Source: Corticium candelabrum
Taxonomy: Eukaryota > Porifera > Homoscleromorpha > Homosclerophorida > Plakinidae
Length of the DNA: 64,000 nucleotides
NCBI RefSeq assembly: GCF_963422355.1
Contig: NC_085105.1
Coordinates: forward strand, 4,672,651 to 4,736,650
Direction of reading: 5' to 3'
The position numbers and the translations under genes are program-made. Each line of letters begins with the position of its first letter. The stretch's first letter is position 1. Under the pieces are notes generated by a model. The model ran no database searches, was not told the DNA's origin, and saw only the letters and a program-made list of their open reading frames with translations. Of this stretch, positions 37,101-47,449 are shown in pieces.

Positions 37101-40100
37101 ACAAACATCAGATCTATTATGAAACAAAGTTTGTGGCAGTTTACGAACATTAGTAGTTCCCGACATTTATTGATTTACAGCAACTAGCTATCACTGCGGT
37201 AGTTACCTCATGCAAAACCCTTGTTCTAGATGTTTCTGGCAGTCCGGATGGCTGGCACAAATTACTTGTGCCATCTTAATCAGTATGACTAGAACAACCC
37301 AATAAGTTTAAGATGTGGAAGAACAGACTTTCTATTGCATTGCAAAAATCAAGAACATTAATTAAGGGAAACACCAAAAAATTGTTGGATTGAGGTCATT
37401 CCAGATAAGGAAACAAGTGTGCAGACATTTTTCCTTTCTGTTTTCATACATTTATTACCAACCATACATCACAGTGTCTTAGCACATTTATACCTGATGC
37501 TTTAGTCAATTTTTAGCACTCCTCCAATGCGTAGTATGTATTTCTTCGATTTAAGTACTGCCCTCGAATAAATGCTACCATTGTTTAATAAACAATAGGT
37601 TTCGATGTCAATGTCAACTGAATAACCACAGTCACACTTGTCCAGCAGACTCTGAGAACGATACAACATCTAAATCTTACTTGAAAAGCCAAACAGAATT
37701 TGGTGGGTTTAAGTGCTAAATTTGGTAAAGATGGAATTGTGTCTAACCAGGAGCCTGCTCCTTTGCCTCAAAGAGATCTAAGTCTTGCAGAATCTTTCTT
37801 TATTGGTAGTAAAGTCAACATATCTATTATTTTAGTATTCATGCATCTCCTGGTGAGAGTCTGCTGCAGCTTCTTGTGTCTGAATGGCACGTCATGCTGC
37901 AACAAACCAGGACGTAACACTCTTTAAAGTTTGTCACTAACGCAGTACCTGAATACTTGCCAAAGACAACACTGTCTGTCAATGGCTGAATTTGAGAAGT
38001 TTGTGGGTAATGCTTGTACTGTAATGAGGGAGCCCAGCCTGACACAAAAGCAAAGGAAGATACTGACAGAAGAGGTTTCATGCAAAACCCTTTAATCTGG
38101 TTGGTAAACATGCTTCTCTCCTTTCTCTTTGGTAATGTTTTTGTGACCTTGTATGTGGATGAATATTGACTGAATTTGGGCATCTTGAATTAAAGCAGCT
38201 TTTCCAAAGCATGATGTTATCATCTATTTCATCATGTGTGTTATTTAGACCCTTCAAGGTTTGAGGTAGTTGATTTCCTGTCTTGGCAACTTCAGTGCAT
38301 GGTTTAGATGCAAATGAGGCACAACAGGCTGGTGAGCGAAGAACCATGATCTCAGACTACTGAAATGGAATGCTAGCTGTGAGACAGACTACAGATGCTG
38401 GAACCGGCATTGTAGATTTTACATTTGTGATCAGCTGTTTGTATTCCTGTTACACTGATTGCTGACTTTAGGAGTCAAATTTCAAGAGAAAAAAACTTTG
38501 AAAAATCGGTATGAATAGCTGCTGCTAAGATGACAGGCTCTAAAGGTCATCTTGGTGAACTCTTGTCTGTCCGTTTACATATGTGATTGTAGAGCAGAGT
38601 CTTTACAAACATGGTTGCTATCGTTTGTCTTGAAAATATGATGGATGGTCTGTTTGAGAACTCAATACAAATTTAATTTTAAACAAGAAATAGGTATGCT
38701 GACTTTAAAAGCCATCCAGATATTGTGCCATATGATTTCAATGATTGTACACTATGTTGAATGATATTGCAATTAAATGGCTTGTTCTCATTCTTGTGGT
38801 AGCCTAAAATATGCTGTTTTAAAGTTAGGGTACACAGCTGAGACGACAGAGGAGAGGATATAAGATGTCTAGCCAGTCCCAATCACAAGTGGGAGATCAT
38901 GTGCAGTGCACACCTGTGGTGTTTGAACATTTGGTTTCTTGGGTTTATAGGCAGACAAATCTTTGCAATCATATATTAAAGGTGCAGGGTCACAGTCGGA
39001 CATGAGCACTTGAGCCGATCTCAAGTGAGGTAGCTTTTGCATCGTAGCTATTGTACGTAACATATGTTCAAGTGTCCTGGCAAGAAAATCAGTTTCGATC
39101 GCCAGTAAGCCCTTCAAATGCTGTTTGTATTTTGCGCATGCGCAAAGGTCACTAGACGAAACTACTGCAAAACTGGCTATTTAGGTGCTGATTGATGGGC
39201 ACGGCAGCAGTGTAAGCTTTAAACAATACAATTTTTTATGCTTACTGTGAACTGAGTGTGTTTGGTTACTCTGAGAGGAAGACGTGACTAGGCAGATACA
39301 ATATACGGGAATGTGACCTGTGCGTTCTGGTCACATGCAGAGCGTAAGGAACTCCGATCTGGCTTGAAGTACGAGGGTGCTTGTTGAATTTACAGAAACT
39401 GCAGTGTAGCAACCTCAGTTGGAGGTTTAGAAGAAATATTCTGAGAACTGCATCTAAAAAGCCAAGAATTTAGCTACCAGGGTCACGGTCTAACGCAATC
39501 TCATACTGCAACGTCTTGATCATTCCAATTCAGGCTATAGAGAGACTTCAGTCAGCTTTGCCTTCAGTGCAAAATGGAGCGTCTAAGTCCTTGCGGTTAC
39601 TGAGTGTTTGAAAAAGTGCACCCTTCTCAAACGGATGCAGTTCGCATGTCTAAGCGTGATCCTGCACCTTTAAAAATCAAGGAATATCAATGTCAGTAAT
39701 ATTGAAGCTGACTATAGAAACTGACATTGAACAGTTGTCAGTCATTGTTCAATCATACAACTTTTCATCATCCATAAGAGGCTGTCTGAGTTATCTAAAC
39801 GCAATTGTACTGATTATTGCATGATACAATAGATCATGTTGATTCAACATATTGTTCACTGACTTGATTTGTTTTCTGTAAAGTTGGCAATTGTTAGTCA
39901 TAATTGTGTAGTGTTGGTGCTACATTATAACTGTCTGTCTGTCTGTCTGTTTGTTTGTCTGTCTGTTTGTCTGTCTGTCGGTCTGTGTAATTGTTTGTTT
40001 GTTTTGGCTTTTTGTCAATAACATATAGGTGAATAAGGAATTCTGTGTAAGTGCCTTGGCCTTGAACATTAAGCAAATTGTGTTGCAGGACTTGGCAGCA

Positions 40101-41324
40101 CGTCTTGCTGTTCTCACTAGCAGGGCAACAACGAGTGGGAGACACGTAAAGAGCGTTCGTCAACCATTACGTAGTGTAAGGGCTGCTTTACAGTTTTTCT
40201 GTTGTTGACTATGTTGGCGATGTGATATTGTAGGATTTGCATAAGGGTGAGGTGGAGAGTACTGTTGATTCTTATGTATCAAGTCTTTCAAGTTTGCCAA
40301 CTAGAGCCATTATTTCTGGAAGCCTTGAAGACAATGTTGAAGAAGAGATACATCTACGTCATGCCAGACAAACAAACATTTTAGATCTAAACGGTGTTGC
40401 AACCGAAAGCTCAGGAACTGATCCGGATACAGAAGGCTCTGACGTCTCTGCGTTGCATCACATTAGAGACATGCCTGAGGATTACTATCGGTTTTCATCT
40501 TCTGAGAAAGGACATCATGAGAGTAAAAGTATTGTATCGTTACTGCATCGTGTCAATCATGAATTGTCATCAGTGTTGGCTCGGTTACATTCAGCAGATG
40601 CTGCAAATGTACCTCCACAAACAAGAACAGCCTGGACTGATGATTCGGATTTACCACAAAACAGGTAGTTTGTCATATTAGTTGCAACAGTTGGTGTGTG
40701 TGATAAAAGGATTTGACAACAGACATGTGAGTTTAACTTCTGCTGGCCAAGTTGACATCGACAGTCGGTGGCAGAGATACTTTGGTATTATTGATGTTGC
40801 TTTGATTATTTGACAACTGCTATTAGAATTGTTTGCTTCTTCTTTGTGAAGGTGACAGAGGTAAATATGTAATGCCAACAGCTTATGAGAAGACTACTTC
40901 CAAGTAGTATATCTTGACTAAGTAAAATACGGTAGAATTGTGAGTGTTTTCTGTAATGGGCTATACAGATGGACCGATGGTAGTCTACAGAGAACATTAC
41001 TTATGCTTGAAGAACAAAAACAGTGGCTTGAGCAGTACCGACAGAGTATCAGTCCACAAAGAGTTTTGTCATCAGTAAGACCACTTGCAAGACAAGGTCT
41101 CCCTGAATTCATGTAAGTTTTGCCATGTGAAGTTAAATCGCGCACTGTTCAATTGCCTTCTCTATTATGGTAGACCAGCAACAACTAGTAGTCTCAGGTC
41201 ATCTGCAATTTCTCATCTTGCAACAGGGAGGGCCTTAAGGTATGGATCAAGCAGGTTAGAATTGGGAGAGAGAGAACTACAGCGAGTACCTGGAGTATCC
41301 AGATCATCATATAGATGGAGCTAA
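15646..41324 (+). CDS. CEP164: CEP164-like centriolar distal-appendage protein, about 28 exons
   Basis: Exons: 15646-15712, 15774-15885, 15953-16151, 24867-25040, 25098-25187, 25241-25297, 25364-25462, 26819-27192, 28650-28929, 28993-29247, 29343-29420, 32250-32372, 32431-32490, 32552-32614, 32671-32733, 32802-32870, 33563-33646, 33707-33775, 33836-33951, 34022-34121, 34172-34493, 34554-34627, 40089-40175, 40234-40664, 40723-40784, 40882-40903 (tentative), 40969-41112, 41174-41324; all in phase, about 1274 residues (human about 1460). The N-terminus has the diagnostic IGLDPKEDPDLMWIAREGLK followed by a WW domain ([28 protein letters not shown]). Next come GLAPLKLPG/GPLRGIPPLK repeats and an acidic region, then a long Glu/Lys coiled coil (about residues 385-870), and a tail with a DSRWQRYFG-type segment. 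Family role: distal appendages, TTBK2 recruitment and ciliogenesis. Confidence 0.93.
19012..19224 (-). pseudogene. THAP-domain-like relic
   Basis: The minus-strand frame has the layout of a THAP zinc-finger domain: an N-terminal RFCVAAVGTNLC, then FRFPKIPKLKKR and a C-terminal RPTEWTRVCSSHF. The second zinc-binding Cys and the conserved Trp are not in the expected places, and the frame stops right after SSHF. THAP domains occur in DNA-binding proteins and P-element/Harbinger-type transposases; no transposase was recognised downstream. Likely a decayed transposon fragment in a CEP164 intron. Confidence 0.45.
19591..19698. repeat. (GT)n microsatellite
   Basis: About 108 bases of GT units with one small interruption. 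Confidence 0.97.
23521..24158. mobile_element. Inverted-repeat element of 638 bp (MITE-like)
   Basis: The left end GGGCACGTTTCTTTATTCTC pairs with the right end, which reads GAGAATATAGAAACGTGCCC. The repeat continues through CTCTTCTGCC/GGCAGAAGAG, and the arms are rich in AGAAGAG/CTCTTCT. Flanking triplets are TAG and TAA, near but not identical, so a target duplication is not proven. It encodes no transposase. Confidence 0.65.
24562..24647. repeat. (CA)n microsatellite
   Basis: About 86 bases of CA units, 220 bases before CEP164 exon 4. Confidence 0.97.
26000..26620 (+). pseudogene. Decayed pogo/Tigger-like transposase
   Basis: The readable C-terminal transposase part is NTDLAYILGGCTSLAQPLDV followed by NKLFNDHVHHLWEQF, then IESWTAVRDDTIMKMFLRC and ISNAVDCSQDGEFFD. 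This matches the QPLDV and SF.KCGISNALDG landmarks of pogo/Tigger DDE transposases. An upstream frame (about 26030-26218, SKSGWMTHETIVHWMSKFW) fits the region before the second catalytic Asp. Stops and frame changes make it inactive. It sits in the CEP164 intron 25463-26818. Confidence 0.75.
27222..27665 (+). mobile_element. tRNA-derived SINE, copy 1 of 3
   Basis: It starts with a tRNA-like head: A-box-like GGAGCAGATGGTAGAGTGTT and B-box-like AAGGTTTGATCCTG. A body follows containing GAGCAAGGAACTCACC, CACTTGCTTCTCTTGACTCA and GGAGTATCATTGAGTACCTG. The body recurs in the two following copies. It lies in the CEP164 intron before the exon at 28650. Confidence 0.65.
27670..27764. repeat. (GT)n microsatellite between SINE copies
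   Basis: About 90 bases of GT units separating SINE copies 1 and 2. Confidence 0.95.
27765..28080 (+). mobile_element. tRNA-derived SINE, copy 2 of 3 (head-truncated)
   Basis: It begins at a B-box-like CACAAGTTCAAGTCAC and then follows the shared body: AGCAAGAAACTAACACTCAT, CTCCGGAGTATAAATGAGTA, CACACCACAGTTGACTTCAC and GCCCGGCTCCAGGAG. Nearly every block recurs in copy 3. Confidence 0.65.
28081..28147. repeat. (GT)n microsatellite between SINE copies
   Basis: About 60 bases of GT units, then GTTTGTGTTTGTG, leading into SINE copy 3. Confidence 0.95.
28148..28515 (+). mobile_element. tRNA-derived SINE, copy 3 of 3
   Basis: The head reads TTAGAGAGTCATCCGATAGA (A-box region) and GTTGCAAGTTCAAGTCAC (B-box region). 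The body again has CAGGAGTATAAATGAGTACC, CACACCACAGCTGGCTTCAC and GCCCGGCTCCAGGAGATTGC. It ends about 130 bases before CEP164 exon 9. Confidence 0.65.
29431..30045. mobile_element. Inverted-repeat element of about 615 bp
   Basis: The left end ATCCATAATTGTCGACATTT (continuing ACTCAAGCATACAAAGTGT) matches the reverse complement of the right end with one single-base gap and one or two substitutions over about 39 bases. It starts 10 bases downstream of the CEP164 exon ending at 29420. No coding frame and no clear target duplication. Confidence 0.65.
31701..31845. mobile_element. Small foldback element of about 145 bp
   Basis: Outer ends AAGTCGGGTCACAGTA and TACTGTGAACCGGGCTTA are inverted copies. 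The inside is a long hairpin, GACGCTGACGCTGGAATAG pairing with CTATTCCAGCGTTAGCGTC across a 9-base loop, with GACGCT/GATGCT hexamer repeats along both arms. It lies in the CEP164 intron 29421-32249. Confidence 0.65.
34690..34729. repeat. (TGTC)n/(TTTG)n microsatellite
   Basis: Four-base repeats on the plus strand, 60 bases after the CEP164 exon ending at 34627. The sequence is the complement of the (ACAG)n arrays of the TMCO3 introns. Confidence 0.9.
35798..36603. mobile_element. Long-inverted-repeat, Mutator-like element with 11-bp target duplication
   Basis: Identical AGACATAACCT at 35798-35808 and 36593-36603 brackets a 784-bp element (35809-36592). Its ends, AGGCTTGAGGGTCTAGCCGG on the left and the reverse complement AGGCTCAATAGTCCAGCCAG on the right, begin arms of more than 200 bases. 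The arms share blocks such as GCTGGAGACATT, TATCCTCCAAT and GTCGCTATTGGCTCT. Long inverted repeats with a 9-11-base duplication fit the Mutator (MULE) superfamily; no transposase is present. It lies in the 5.5-kb CEP164 intron 34628-40088. Confidence 0.8.
38976..39673. mobile_element. Non-autonomous element flanked by TTAA (Kolobok- or piggyBac-type)
   Basis: TTAA at 38976-38979 and 39670-39673 flanks a 690-bp element. Its ends are inverted copies: left AGGTGCAGGGTCACAGTCGG, right the complement of AGGTGCAGGATCACGCTTAG, with ACATG following in both. A TTAA duplication is used by piggyBac and Kolobok. The AGG terminus rather than CCC favours Kolobok. No transposase is present. It lies in the same CEP164 intron as the Mutator-like element. 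Confidence 0.65.
39932..39987. repeat. (TGTC)n microsatellite
   Basis: About 55 bases of TGTC with TTTG interruptions, 100 bases upstream of the CEP164 exon at 40089. Confidence 0.9.
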
Positions 41325-44321
41325 AGAATGTAGCTGGGTGCTAAATTAGTGGCCAGTGATTGTGACGTGGGCATCAGAACGAATGCGTGAGTAGGCGTTT
41401 GTGTATATTGATGGAGTATGTGTGTGAAGAACTCTCTTGCACACGCAATTCGTGCAGAAACGTTTGTAAATAGAAATTGTATAGGAATGACATGTATACT
41501 TGAACCTCGAATCGTTTTTTTTTGTTATAATATGCAAGCAACATTATTTTGGCAATGAATCTTACAACTTTACAGTGACTCGGTTGTCATTTGTCTTGAT
41601 ATTTATTCAACATTGCCAAATTAATTAAGCAGAACATTTCCATGGGTGAAACACAATTTGTAGAGAATTGTGATTTCTTACTATTCTTGTTTATAGTTAA
41701 TCAACGACGTAATTTGGGGCTCACACTCTGTGCAGTGAGCGTATGTTGTTGTTGTTATTTGTGTGCAATGAGAGCATATCTGTAGGTTTGCTGTTGTTTT
41801 ATCTAGAATACATCAAGTTTTGAATAGGATACAAAAACAGTACTTTGGATTCACTTGATTATGCTGTCTAAGTATTCCATAATGCTTGATATTTCAATTT
41901 CTATTTGAGCGTGCTTGGAATGGACAGCATCATGGGAAGTGCATTTCCACCGACGTAGGAAGCGGGGTCCCTGCTCTCAGTGGCAATATATCGTGTAACT
42001 CTTTAATTGCCAAGCGGTATGTGGTCCATAACAGCGAGGGTACCACCTGATCTGCATGCGTAACGTTATACATTTTCGCTGACTTGGACCAGTCACCTTG
42101 ATGATCTTGGCCGGTATGCCTATAGAAAACCGCGTGGCCGTGAATTTTCGTTATCAGGTTGTCTAACCACTGGTCTAGGAAGCGAGTTTAACTGTTGGCT
42201 GCAGAGACTGCATTGCTCTGGAGGAATTGTGCCTTGACACTCGGCCTCTCCCTTTCGGCGGTCCTTCTCTAAACCTTCTGTAGATATACATAAACATAAA
42301 TATAAATATAGCAACGGGGTTTTGCCAGGCAGTATGAGGTCCGGAGAAATGAGATGTTCAGCTAGTATTAGTATATTCCGGAAATATCCACGCGTCGATA
42401 TGTTAAAGACAGATTATCAAATTTTTGACATCCATTATCTATATGTAACACTTTGACTATCATAGGTAACATGACCACTTTGCAATTGACTGCGATTTCT
42501 TCAACATCTATTAGATCACATCTAGAGTAGGTGGCTGCGAGACCAGAATTTTCTGTACACTTGTACGGTCAAATTCTAAATCGACTCACTATGATTTAAC
42601 GTTTTGTTTACGGGTTGCGTTTTTTACGGCAACAATGTTTAACCAGCTCTCATGCAACAAAGCAACGACGGTCCGCATGCAAGGATACGGTGTGCAGTGG
42701 CGTATAACTTCACCTCTTGTATACATGACTGCCAAGTGTACAATTATATATACTAGTTATCATATGTGCACGTCGAGGATACCGAGGCAAAGCCGAGGTA
42801 ATTATCGAGACAATTAACTGCCACTCACCCGAGGCAGAATAACACGATATCCGAGATTCGTCCATACGATAAGTGATTTGTATCATGCAAGGCCATTGGT
42901 TGGTTTGAATTACCGTTCATTCTGAGCTGTGAGTACGTAAATCTTACTTCTTACTTGTCAGTGACCATTCTGTAACTAATTAGAGGTGCTTGGCCGTTTA
43001 AAGGCATATCAAATCATCTGCGCGTTATTCAATTCTAATTGAAACCAGTTGTGTTGTGCTGTTGATAGCAACGGTAGGGTGTACACGTTTCCCTTGACTG
43101 TGATAGGGTATCAGCGTACAAACGATTTGTATTGTACCCGCTGTATCGACCAATCAGAGTTGGCAAAACCCACGTGACATGATACAATGACTGGTCTACT
43201 CGAGTATTTAATAGAACGTAAGTGATGATCCATTCTTCAAGCAATCGGCATGTGACGCTTGATATACGCGATTCCTGTGGCCGGAACGCAAAGGGAAAGC
43301 TAGCCGGTTTAGGAACGGCCATGCAGAGGTCTGGAATCAGCTTGTCCGTAACATATATGCATACAGCGTTCGTGCACAGTTCAACTTTCCTGCTTTCAGA
43401 AACACCTTGCTGTGCTTCTGATCTCGTATAGTGCATGCATGCAATACTCATGAAGCTGAGCACTAGAATAATGATATATGGCGCTATTCTAAACACGAAT
43501 GCCTGAGTGCATATGTATGTTATAGCGGCTCGGTGCCGCAATCAATACAGGTTGCTCACTGTTGTAGTGTATATACTGTGTACGCTTATTGGTGACACAC
43601 TGCAACTAATGGATCATGCAGTTAGTTAGTAAAAGTGATCACGCTTTCTTCAAAACGATCTCTAGTGTCTTTCACGCAGTCAAATCACAGTTGTTCTTCA
43701 CAACGATTGGAGGTCTCGCAATTTAGAAGACGAATTGTACGGTTGTCCAATTGGTTCACTCTTACTACCGAGCAATCACCTCTCTTACTGCAGCTGTTAT
43801 ATATTGGAAGAAATTATGCACTTTGACGGACCTACTACAGAAATTACTGCCTGCATGGTCAAGCCTGCATGTGCGAAGAATTTTTGTACGGGAAAGTTGG
43901 TTTGTGACATAAGTAGACGTTTAAAAATTAAGTTATTTATTAAGGAAAGTTAGGCACGGCTTGCACAATCGTTTCCGCAAGGAAAAAACAGGCTCTATAA
44001 TTTATAAACCTTGACACTCTGGGTTCTCTTCACTGTCCACAAGTTCTTCGCCATTCCTCATCCACGTTGTCACGCATCTGTTTGAGATGCGGCATCATGC
44101 ACATTGCTAGTAATCTTGCTCACGACATGGACAACGTCAGTTTGGCTAGTATAGGGCGTACCAGTAGGTGGGCCACTGCCGATCTGATCGTGGCTTATGT
44201 TAATTAAGTTAATTAAGTTGTGACAATGAAGATTTAATCAATAATTGAAAAATTTTTCAACCATCCTTGTTATAATTAGTATTGGTTTTTCTTTGCTCAA
44301 CTAGCTAAAACGTAATTGCAG
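41325..44321. other. Intergenic region, CEP164 to annexin cluster
   Basis: Three kilobases with no gene I can support. The longest frame (minus, 43035-43541, 168 codons) has no ATG at its start, no recognisable domain and unremarkable composition. No element ends were recognised. Confidence 0.4.
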
Positions 44322-44535
44322 ATGTCAGGAGTCGTCAATCACTGAAAGTCTACACGAGACGTCTGCACGATCTAGCCGACACAGGCGTTCACTGACAAGT
44401 CAGGGATACCATACATGGTCGCACTGGGAGGAGTTCGCCTTGGAACAAACTTTGCGCAACAAATTATCAGTTGCAGATCCACTTACGTCATGGCAACTAT
44501 ATGAGTTGCCATCAAATGTACAGCAGCCGGCATAG
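44322..44535 (+). CDS. Possible terminal exon of an unrecognised gene
   Basis: A 214-base open stretch begins right after an acceptor-like TAATTGCAG and ends at a TAG (44533-44535). The translation looks protein-like (RRSLTSQGYHTWSHWEEF, ALEQTLRNKLSVADPLTSWQ, LYELPSNVQQPA). I recognise no family and found no partner exons upstream. It ends 60 bases before the first annexin start, so it could also be a chance frame or 5' untranslated sequence. Confidence 0.25.
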
Positions 44536-44595
44536 TAGCGCGAGTCATTCTACCGTCTGCCACAGTCAGAGACACAACACCGAACTCCGAACGCA

Positions 44596-47235
44596 ATGGC
44601 CTCGGTCAGTACAGAAACTGTCTTATCAAATGCCTCGAGTTTACATTTCTTTTCGCTAGTCTGACACAAGTGGAACAATTTTTCCTTCGCCGTCCTTCAA
44701 TGCGGAGGTGGAAGCGGAAAGGCTTCGAGAAGCGATGAAAGGGATCGGTATGGATGCGCGACGTGTTTGACACATCGTGGCATGAACGCTAACTTCCATC
44801 CAGTCACGCCATTGTCTCGGTCTAGAAATGACGTCTTTCTCCTGCTAGGCACCGACGAAGCTCCCATCGTCGACATTCTAACGGGCATTTCTAACGGGCA
44901 GCGGCAAGAGTTGAAAGTGCAATACAAGACTATGTTCGGCAAGGTAACCGATTTCGTGCCTGCATACGACAGTGTGGTGCACATGCTTGCAGTAGCGCGT
45001 GACCGGACGTTGTGCAGACGAACAACGTCCGGCCATTGTGACGTGATGACGTTTTGACATGCCTTCGGTCATTAACATTTTTGTGTAATCATGGTTTGAC
45101 GCTCGATTCTCTAGGATCTTACAGAAGACATGGAGTCAGAATTAACGGGTAACTTCGAAAACTCCATTCTTGCATTACTGGACCAATCCGTCGTCTACCT
45201 GGCTAGACAACTGCGACGTGCTATGAAGGTAATTAGAGCGACCATGCAGGAATACACGGTGTTAGTCGAAATAGGAACAAAATAACGGACGAGATGTTAG
45301 ATGGAATGGTCAATTAATTAATGCAATATTCATATGAGGTCATTGTTTGCGTATGCTATTGTAACTACTATAGTGTACATGTACATGTAGAAGCCGTTTA
45401 CTGGTTTTGTTTTGATTTGTTCTGTTACCAATGCCTGATGTACGTTGAATGACATTACATCAGCATTTTCCGGTAATAATACTCTGCTGGGACGTGCTGT
45501 GTACATGATAGCGAAGATCAGTAATTTATTTGATTAGTGTGAGTCCCGGACTGATTGTGATGATTGCTGTAATAATAATAGACTGCCCGTAGAAACCCTC
45601 TACGCTTCTGTGTAGTTGCGTAGTACATTATCTTCCAAGAGCAGAGAGTAAGGTGCAGGTTTCCTGAACAGCGCAAGCACGGTTTGCTAGTAGTTGTACA
45701 TATAGTAGGTATATAGATGACACCAATACACCAATACCGTAGCACGTGCAAACTAACGTGATGGAATAGTTTACAAGTATGTTTGCATTGCCAGGGACTT
45801 GGAACCGATGAATCTGTTCTAGTGGAGATCATTTGTACGAGGAACAATTTGGTAAGAACGGATTTTGATGTAGATACCCATTGATTGTTTTGCATGCGTG
45901 CTTGTAATTATACTAATTATCCTAATCATTTCCTAACTCCTGTTTATTTGCACTTGTTTGCGTAACAGGAACTACTAGAGTTGAAGGAAACGTACAACAA
46001 GGAGTTCAAACGAGATTTGGAAAAAGACGTCCGATCCGAAACTTCCGGCCACTTCCAAAGGCTTCTCATCTCTTTGCTGCAAGTAATTAGCTAGATAGAG
46101 CTCCAGAGGACGAATGAGTCTGTCTCTAACTTGTAATTGTCTATGTCTCTAGTGTAACAGAGATGATTCTGAGACCGTTGACCAGGATCTGGCCATGAAA
46201 GAAGCTGATGATTTGATGAAAGTAATAACCACAACTCTAGTCTCGCGTAGCGAGACCGCTCCCGCCTCGCGGATATTGACTGGCACGTGCACGCATCGCG
46301 TACTGTGGGGGTGTCTGGCAACGCGAACTAAAACACAATTTGTTGCCTAACCTCTTGTTTATCTTGTCGCTTAGGCAGGTGTCCAGCAATGGGGAACAGA
46401 CGAGTCGGTCTTCAACAAGATCTTTGCTACAAGAAGCCCGCCACAACTACGTGCTACGTTCGAAGCCTACAAGGAGGTAACAAACAAGCTCGCCTCATGC
46501 ATCACACTTGTCGCAACCGGCCACCTACCCAACAGTGCTCACTTTGCGCATTTATTATTTATAACCCGAGCGCGCATGCGCTAAAGTTAAAAAGTATTTT
46601 GAGGTTTGACGTCATAGCGCACGTGATGTCTTGCCCTCTTACATGCTACTTGTTCTAACGCGCGCACGTTTGTGAAGCAGGGTGTACTATTTTAGTAAAG
46701 GATCTTTGGGTGGTCATTGTTGACAGGTTTTACTGTGTCAAGTTACATCAAATATAATAGATTATTTTACCTAATACAGCTTTCCGGCAAAGACATTATC
46801 TCCGCTATTAAATCTGAGATGTCTGGGGATCTCAAAAGCGGATACGTCGCCGTTGGTGAGTGAGCGTGGTACCCGCTGGTGTACTGTATAGACAGTAGAG
46901 TGACGTTTTCTTGTGACAGCCGAGAGTATCATGGACCGCCCGTCGTACTACGCTGGACGTCTATACAAATCGATGAAAGGACTCGGAACAGATGATGATA
47001 CCTTGATACGTATCATAGTTTCAAGAAGTGAGGTAAGCGTAGCTACACAGCAAATGTTGTAATGAGAGTGCTCGCTACCAGTTAGTTACGTGTGTTTGTG
47101 TGATTCTGTTGTTAGATTGATTTGGCTGACATCAAAGAAAGGTTCTTGATTATCTACTCTCAGACTTTGGCTGATTTCGTCAAAGACGACACTAGCGGCG
47201 ATTACCAACGCGTTATGCTGGCTATTGTCAAGTAG
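44596..47235 (+). CDS. Annexin, four-repeat, 11 exons (copy 1)
   Basis: Exons: 44596-44604, 44660-44747, 44849-44943, 45115-45228, 45795-45851, 45969-46082, 46153-46221, 46375-46476, 46780-46855, 46920-47032, 47116-47235; about 318 residues, the normal size. Exon 1 encodes only MAS. The four repeats each show the type II calcium loop: [47 protein letters not shown] and [15 protein letters not shown]. Annexins bind acidic phospholipid membranes in a calcium-dependent way and lack a signal peptide, as here. The WGTDE loop of repeat III resembles annexin A4/A5-type proteins; orthology to one vertebrate paralogue is not claimed. An AATAAA lies at 47444-47449. Tandem duplicate of the next gene. 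Confidence 0.95.
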
Positions 47236-47443
47236 TCATGTCAACCGACCAGGACTTGAACTCGAACTCTTGACTAGAATTGATTTGCTTAGTTGTAGTG
47301 CGTGATTGCTTGCTTTTCCTTGAAGTTTTCGATAGTGCAGTTGGTCGTGTTTAGCGGTACTTGTAGGTGTACGTGTAGGTATAGAAGTGTTGCAGAGATG
47401 GAAACGTGTTCTAGGACTGGAATTACAGTACCCCGATTGTGTC

Positions 47444-47449
47444 AATAAA
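47444..47449 (+). terminator. Polyadenylation signal AATAAA of annexin copy 1
   Basis: AATAAA about 210 bases after the annexin stop and followed by a GT-rich stretch (AGTTGTTGACAGTGG). Confidence 0.6.

Noticed and set aside
37700-37930. Plus-strand frame GLSAKFGKDGIVSNQEPAPL in the large CEP164 intron
   Set aside because: No recognisable family; the frame does not connect in phase to the exons at 34627 and 40089, which already join each other correctly.
43035-43541. Longest unexplained frame (168 codons, minus) between CEP164 and the annexins
   Set aside because: It does not begin with ATG, has no recognisable domain and unremarkable composition, and the overlapping plus strand is equally open in part.
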